This document shows, piece after piece, positions 59,270 through 64,000 of a stretch of DNA of 64,000 nt. The notes under the pieces were generated by a model. The model was not told the origin of the DNA. It ran no database searches and saw only the letters and a program-made list of their open reading frames with translations. The stretch is taken from assembly GCA_950106755.1 (NCBI GenBank), contig CATNNA010000004.1, positions 1,706,001-1,770,000 on the forward strand, read 5' to 3'. The stretch comes from Climacium dendroides (taxonomy: Eukaryota; Streptophyta; Bryopsida; Hypnales; Climaciaceae). How positions within the stretch are numbered: position 1 is the stretch's first letter; the number at the start of each line of letters is the position of its first letter. A program made the position numbers and the translations under genes.

Positions 59270-59786
59270 ATGGCCCAACCGCCTCTTTTGTATGAGGTGG
59301 ACGGCCATCCCGTCTGCCCAATCTCAGCCGTCCGCCCTGGCGGATGGCCAATCGGGCGCCCCGTCGGGTCCGTCCGATTGGCCGTCCGATCCGACTGCCG
59401 ACTGGTCGGACGAGCCACCCGATCAGCCGACCGATCGGTCGGCCCCGTCGGCCCTGTCCGTCTGCTCGATCGGCCTCATCCGCCTCGTCCGTCCACTCGG
59501 TCTGCCCCGTCCGTCCACTCGATCTGCCCCGTCCGATCCGTCCTCCCCGTCCGTCCGCGCGGTCGGCCCTGACCGCCCCGTGGTCCGCGTCCATCCGGTC
59601 GGTCGGCTCCGTCCACCCCGTGCTCCGCGTCCGTCCGCTCGGTCGGCCCCGTCTGCCCCGTCCTTGCCGTCCGACCGCCCGTCCACTGGACGGACGCGAG
59701 TCCGAAATTTCTATGTCCCCGGACGCTCGAAAACCTATAGACACGGACGTTGGACGTCCGGGCGTCCCAGCGTTCGTGCAACCCTG
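59270..59786. repeat. GC-rich CGTCCG array and right terminus of K2
   Basis: Dense CCGTCCG, GGTCGG and CGATCTGCCCC repeats. The array ends in CGTTCGTGCAACCCTG (59,771-59,786), the inverted form of the terminus seen at 14,578 in K1. ATCGTCAG follows, a possible 8-bp target site whose partner was not found. Long frames on both strands here are by-products. Confidence 0.75.
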
Positions 59787-60079
59787 ATCGTCAGGGCGCG
59801 GACGGGATTTAATAAATATACTAAATTAATATGCTTTTTACATATTTCCATTTCATATTCCATATTCCAAGTCACTACAACAGTCCATATTTTTATTTAA
59901 TATTAGATCATATCACTATAACACCCAAATAAATTCCATATCCTAATCAATCCATCATTCCATATTTTTTGCAGGGTGTTAAATTACCTCATTATAAGTT
60001 TGTAACACCCAAACCACTTCCACGTCCAAATCACTCCACCAATCCACCATTCCATAAATTTTTTGGGTGTTACATTATA
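59787..60079. other. Short non-coding spacer
   Basis: AT-rich with repeated AACACCCAAA and CCATATTC words; no gene. Confidence 0.4.
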
Positions 60080-61735
60080 TTACACTGACACCCAAAGCAT
60101 TTCCATATTCAAAAGCACACCGGAATCGGGTGTGGATTCCAAATCGATGGTGGATTCGGGGGTGTTGGCCGATTTAGACGTCTGTACAGTCATCTTGGAC
60201 TTGGGAGTCTTATCCTTTTCCTCTTCAGCAGCTAATACATCCGGGAATGATTCCGGTAGCGAGAACTGTGACAGATGGATCTCCTTAGAACACGTGGCTC
60301 CTGTCAGTTTCCGGCTGCTTTCTTCAATCCGGTCCGCTGAAATCCTACCTCCCTCACTACCATCTCAACCCGCTCCGCATAATCCGTGAGAATCCTTACT
60401 ATCCTAGCACCGGATAGTTTCTTCTCCTTATGGACTTTGTCATCGAATAGCTTGGCCTTGGTGACGGCTGTCCCGGATACTCCAAGCACGTCCTTCACCT
60501 GCTCTGCTATCCTTCGAATTTCCACTAGAAGAAACCCGCGTTTAACTTGACGGATTTTTTTGCGCATCATGTTACAATTTCATGTTTTTATGTCAAAAAT
60601 TACGTCCAATGTAACATCTTGATGTTACATTGGACGTAATTTTTGACATAAAAACATGAAATTGTAACATGATGCGCAAAAAAATCCGTCAAGTTAAACG
60701 CGGATTTCTTCTAGTGTTCCTCTGCTATCTCCCTCGTGGTGGCTGCCTCCTCCTTCAAGCCGAAGTTTTCCACCTTCAAGGTATCCACCTCCGTCTGAAG
60801 TCGGACTACTTCTTCCTCCCGCCTTTGGTACTTGACCGGATCGGTGATACAATCGGCTACTTTCGCTGGTAATTGGCTGTCTGGCGACGCATCCACCAGT
60901 TTTCTGATCGTCTCTAGGGTCAGATACTTCACTTCCCAATCCGCCTGGACACTAGAGAGAATAGCAATCAAGTTATTGAATGGATCCCGTGGATCCATTT
61001 TTTCCTCTATAACAGCCTTTCGTTTCTCATCCGGAGTTGACGGGCCATGACTTGGAGGTGTTCCTCGCCTATGGAGAGGAGTTGTCTTCTATCGCTTGAT
61101 TGGCGGCAGTACCTCTTCTTCCTCTTCTTCCGTTTCGGGATCCGAATCCAGAACCGATTCCACTTCTTTGTCTTCTTCTGATTCCACATATTTCAAGAGA
61201 GCTCCCTAAGCCTTCCACTCCTTTTCTTCCTCGTTTGTCAGGAGTTGGTGGTTATGGTATAAGTGATACAAGTATGCGCATATGGGGGTAGCTCTACTCT
61301 TTCCTACCCTCCCGATGAGTTGGATTACCAGATCAAAAATGATCCGGGCCCAATCCATGTTCCGGGTTCCGCATAGAGAACCGAAAATGGTATTTCCTAG
61401 GGTGATTGTTACCCTCGTCGGTTTCTTCGGATGGAGGATCGAAATCAGAAACCTCAAAAGACGGCGGTATCGATCATCTATGCAGTCGTCAACTGCGTAT
61501 CCGTCTTTAGGGTTGGGAACGCCATGGAATTTACCCCGGATGAATTCATCCTTCCGGCCGGCCATTCCAAGACCCCCTACACGGAAATCGTACACTCCTC
61601 TCTAGACTTCCTCGGTCCAGAGGGACGGATTCCCTCTCAAGGTGTTATCGAACTCATTGGACAATTTGCCCAAGAGTTCCTTCACCATTCTCTCCTTCGG
61701 GAATCCCTAGGGTTTCTCAGTGAACCCCTATCGCA
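60080..61735 (-). pseudogene. CCGG-rich family copy E: 5'-truncated, broken, with a MITE inside
   Basis: The copy starts abruptly inside the N-terminal domain. It then reads PNPKDGYAVDDCIDDRYRRL, KPTRVTITLGNTIFGSLCG, ATPICAYLYHLYHNHQLLTN, an acidic stretch, DPRDPFNNLIAILSSVQADW and a coiled coil. Stops lie at about 61,596, 61206, 61,09x and 60,30x. A MITE (60523-60716) interrupts it; removing the MITE plus one TTC (197 bp) restores the frame into VKDVLGVSGTAVTKAKLFDD. The family's LFD coiled-coil segment follows. Confidence 0.7.
60523..60716. mobile_element. Young CACTA-type MITE, near-perfect 194-bp palindrome
   Basis: Starts CACTAGAAGAAACC and ends TTTCTTCTAGTG. The two arms of about 97 nt differ at one position. 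TTC flanks both sides (60520-60522 and 60717-60719). The near-perfect arms suggest recent insertion, and a transcript would form a long hairpin. It shares the terminal CACTAGAAGAAA with the CACTA end at 17,363. Confidence 0.95.
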
Positions 61736-62776
61736 GCACAGGGTAAGTGAAATTCCCTATTATGCTCACAAAAACCTCTTTAAAGCATAATAAAGTGACT
61801 TTAAAGATCAAACCCAAGAAACTCTGTGAAGTGTTTTGTGTTACTAGATAATTTGAGGAAAGTTTCTCAATTCCATTACTCTTCTTTATCACCCTTCTTT
61901 ATCCCTCTTCACCCTTTCTCCCAATTATCGGATAATTTCCTCCTCTTCCTATAAACAAATCCGGTCTAGACTAACACTGACCCGAATCAAACTCGATCGA
62001 CAACCCACAAGAACCAAACCGGAACTCACACTTCCGACCGGATCTCGTACTACTTTAACCAAGGACTTCCTTTCTTCAGTTTCTAATCCGGTTTTATTTA
62101 GCCTCTGGTGGCACTTCAGAGGGATCTGCCGTTTATTTTCAAAGAGGTAGGTACTCCTCTCTTTCCGGTCTTTATAGTGATGGAAAATTCACTAAGCTAA
62201 TCTATCCTCCTATTCTAACAGGATCCAGTTTGATCTTTCACAGCAAACTAGAAGTAATCTATCGCAGCATAGGGTAAGTGAAATTCCCTATTATGCTCAC
62301 AAAAACCTCTTTAAAGCATAATAAAGTGACTCTAAAGATCGAACCCAAGAGACTCTGTGAAGTGTTTTGTGTTACTAGATGATTTGAGGAAAGTTTCCCA
62401 ATTCCATTATTCTTCTTTATACCTCTCTCACCCTTTTTCCCAACTATCGGATAATTTCCTATTCTTTCTATAAACAAATCCGTTCCAGACTAACACTGAC
62501 CCGAATCAAACTCGATCAACAACCTACAAGAACCAAACCGGAACTCACACTTCCAACCGGATCTCGTACTACTTTAACTGAGGACTTCCTTTCCTCAGCT
62601 TCTGTTCCGGTTTTGTATAGCCTCTATTGGCACTTCAAAGGGATCTGCCGCTTATTTTCAGAGAGGTAGGCACTCCTCTCTTTCTAGTCTTTATAGTGAT
62701 AGAAAGTTCATTAAGCTAATCTATCCTCCTATTCTAACAAGATCCGGTTTGATCTTTCACAGCAAACTAAAAGTAA
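61728..62776. repeat. Two tandem copies of the family 3' end (about 520 bp each)
   Basis: Copies begin at CTATCGCAGCACAGGG (61,728) and CTATCGCAGCATAGGG (62,259), 531 bp apart, and match closely throughout. Read on the minus strand, both end in TTACCCTGTGCTGCGATAG. The right copy continues into copy F; the left one is joined directly to the truncated start of copy E. Confidence 0.85.
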
Positions 62777-63429
62777 CCCCAGTCTGTCGGTCACACAAAA
62801 ATCCCCCGTATGATCCTCACTTACTACAACAACCTCACTATCTTTTGTGATCCGTGCGAAACTGTGGCTACAAGTATGTCTGCCCGTACTAGCACAATCT
62901 AGCGTTCTTTCGTTTACTTCTTCAGATGGTGAGATCTCTCAAGTGTTCAATGGCTAACCCAGACACTCCATCTGGTAGCTCTAGCACAGTTTGAGAATCC
63001 TTTTTCTTGTTGTCTAGCCTAGCATTGGCTATCTCACCCAGAATTATGAACTCTAAACCTACTGAGGTGTCTTAACTCACTCCCAACACTTACAACCTGT
63101 TCACATGCACCTGCAATCACAGAAAGACAACAAAGGGAGAAGATCCTCTTCACACTTTGGTCATCTATACTCAATCTCTCCCTATCTTATCTGGCCAATC
63201 TTTGGGAAGACAAGGAAAACAATAGACAATACACAAGAGACAGCATATGCAAGAAGGAAAAACTCCCCAGTCTCAGTCTTGAGACTTGAATTATATACAG
63301 AATTTTACAAAAAGGGCTCCCTAGAAATCAGGCACTGATCCGGCCGAGATTTTCGGATCTGAACTTTTCCTAACTTTCCGGAACGAGGTCCGACCTAACA
63401 AAATTTCCTATTTTCTAATTTCTAGCTAC
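62777..63429 (-). mobile_element. 3' non-coding region of copy F
   Basis: Matches the region after the stop codon of copy A (12,841-13,500) in inverted orientation; no gene. Confidence 0.6.
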
Positions 63430-64000
63430 CTATCCCTCTTGAGCGGGTCCACCACTATCTAAAGTAGCTATGGGGGAGAGCTCACTCAAATTTCTACTTT
63501 TATCTCCCCCTTCCGGAATTCGCTTCGGTTCTACAGGAGAAGTTATTCTTGTCCTCGTCCGTGGGGCTTTTGAAGTGGAAGTCCTTGTGGCCTCCTTCTC
63601 CTTTGACATTGGAGTTTTGAACTTCCCCTCCAATATCTCCACCTCATCGAACTCATCTAGGATTGAAATCTCGGATAAAGAGACTAACCCACTCTGGAAT
63701 TTCCGGACGGTATCCTCTAATCCCTTTGCATCCTTCCGGAATTCCTTCATTGCCTCTTCTAATTCCCCGGCAAAGTCAGCCAAGATGCAAGCGATGCGGA
63801 TACCCGAAGGTTTCTGATCCTTATGTACCCCCTCATCAAATAATTTGGCCTTTGCCATTACCTCACCGGATGCCCCTACTACTACCGTCATCCGGTTGAT
63901 TGTAGTCCTAGTCTCCTCCTGTAGGGACATTGCGGCCTTTACTTGGTCACGACTAGCATCCAAGTCCTTCCGGTAGCTTTGGATCTCTCCTCGCAACCTG
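63430..64000 (-). CDS. CCGG-rich family copy F: coiled-coil C-terminus, open to the window edge
   Basis: The frame is open from the right edge to a stop at 63430 and includes EIQSYRKDLDASRDQVKAAM, SLQEETRTTINRMTVVVGAS, MAKAKLFDEGVHKDQKPSGI, ILADFAGELEEAMKEFRKDA and SLSEISILDEFDEVEILEGK. It aligns residue by residue with the end of copy A, whose version carries a stop just before. The 5' part lies outside the window, so whether the whole gene is intact is unknown. Confidence 0.6.
   Translation of the reverse strand, partial: RLRGEIQSYRKDLDASRDQVKAAMSLQEETRTTINRMTVVVGASGEVMAKAKLFDEGVHKDQKPSGIRIACILADFAGELEEAMKEFRKDAKGLEDTVRKFQSGLVSLSEISILDEFDEVEILEGKFKTPMSKEKEATRTSTSKAPRTRTRITSPVEPKRIPEGGDKSRNLSELSPIATLDSGGPAQEG

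Noticed and set aside
59113..59308. Upstream extension of the kinase frame by 65 codons
   Set aside because: The K1 relative starts at the same MPR position, and the extension overlaps the GC-rich array flank and promoter-like sequence.
59010..59900. Long Arg/Pro/Ser-rich frames on both strands
   Set aside because: By-products of the CGTCCG array. The same is true of frames near 14.6-14.98 and 42.8-43.27 kb.

Overview
The window looks like nuclear DNA of a land plant with a large, transposon-filled genome. The evidence is a plant-type CACTA transposase pair with introns, hAT-like elements, Stowaway and CACTA MITEs, a FAB1/PIKfyve-type lipid kinase fragment, and conventional GT-AG introns. 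I cannot name the species. A fern, lycophyte or gymnosperm would fit, but this is inference. There is no sign of a prokaryotic or organellar origin.

Layout. (1) 0-9.7 kb: a minus-strand multi-exon gene in advanced decay. It includes an FCP1/NIF-like phosphatase-fold domain and is riddled with in-frame stops. Four MITEs of one family and a 1.9-kb non-autonomous CACTA element have inserted into it, and a degenerate palindromic ATC-TTCG-CGAA-GAT motif is scattered between its exons. (2) 11.2-14.0 kb: copy A of a family, rich in CCGG words, that encodes a coiled-coil protein. Further copies are B (33.0-35.6), C (36.2-39.2), D (40.5-42.5), E (60.1-61.7) and F (62.3-64.0). (3) 14.6-16.9 kb: an old copy of an element carrying a protein-kinase-like gene. 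(4) 17.4-33.0 kb: a CACTA terminus, a six-exon TNP1-like gene (minus), a FAB1 pseudogene, a small two-exon gene of unknown function, and a three-exon TNP2 transposase gene (plus). Together these may form one Pack-CACTA element that captured host sequence. (5) 42.5-51.5 kb: GC-rich CGTCCG arrays flanking a 3.15-kb broken RING-finger reading frame and a broken hAT transposase with a very long acidic tail. (6) 54.2-59.8 kb: an element bounded by GC-rich arrays with two convergent genes, a Gly/Tyr-rich low-complexity protein (broken) and an intact 498-residue kinase-like protein. (7) 60-64 kb: tandemly arranged copies E and F, with a very young hairpin MITE inside E.

Almost every transposon gene here is broken, mostly by stop codons that single C-to-T or G-to-A changes would explain, with few frameshifts. 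This is the pattern expected of methylated, silenced DNA. The uninterrupted coding sequences are the kinase-like protein at 57.6-59.1 kb, the two-exon gene at 28.0-28.7 kb, and the copy F tail at the right edge.
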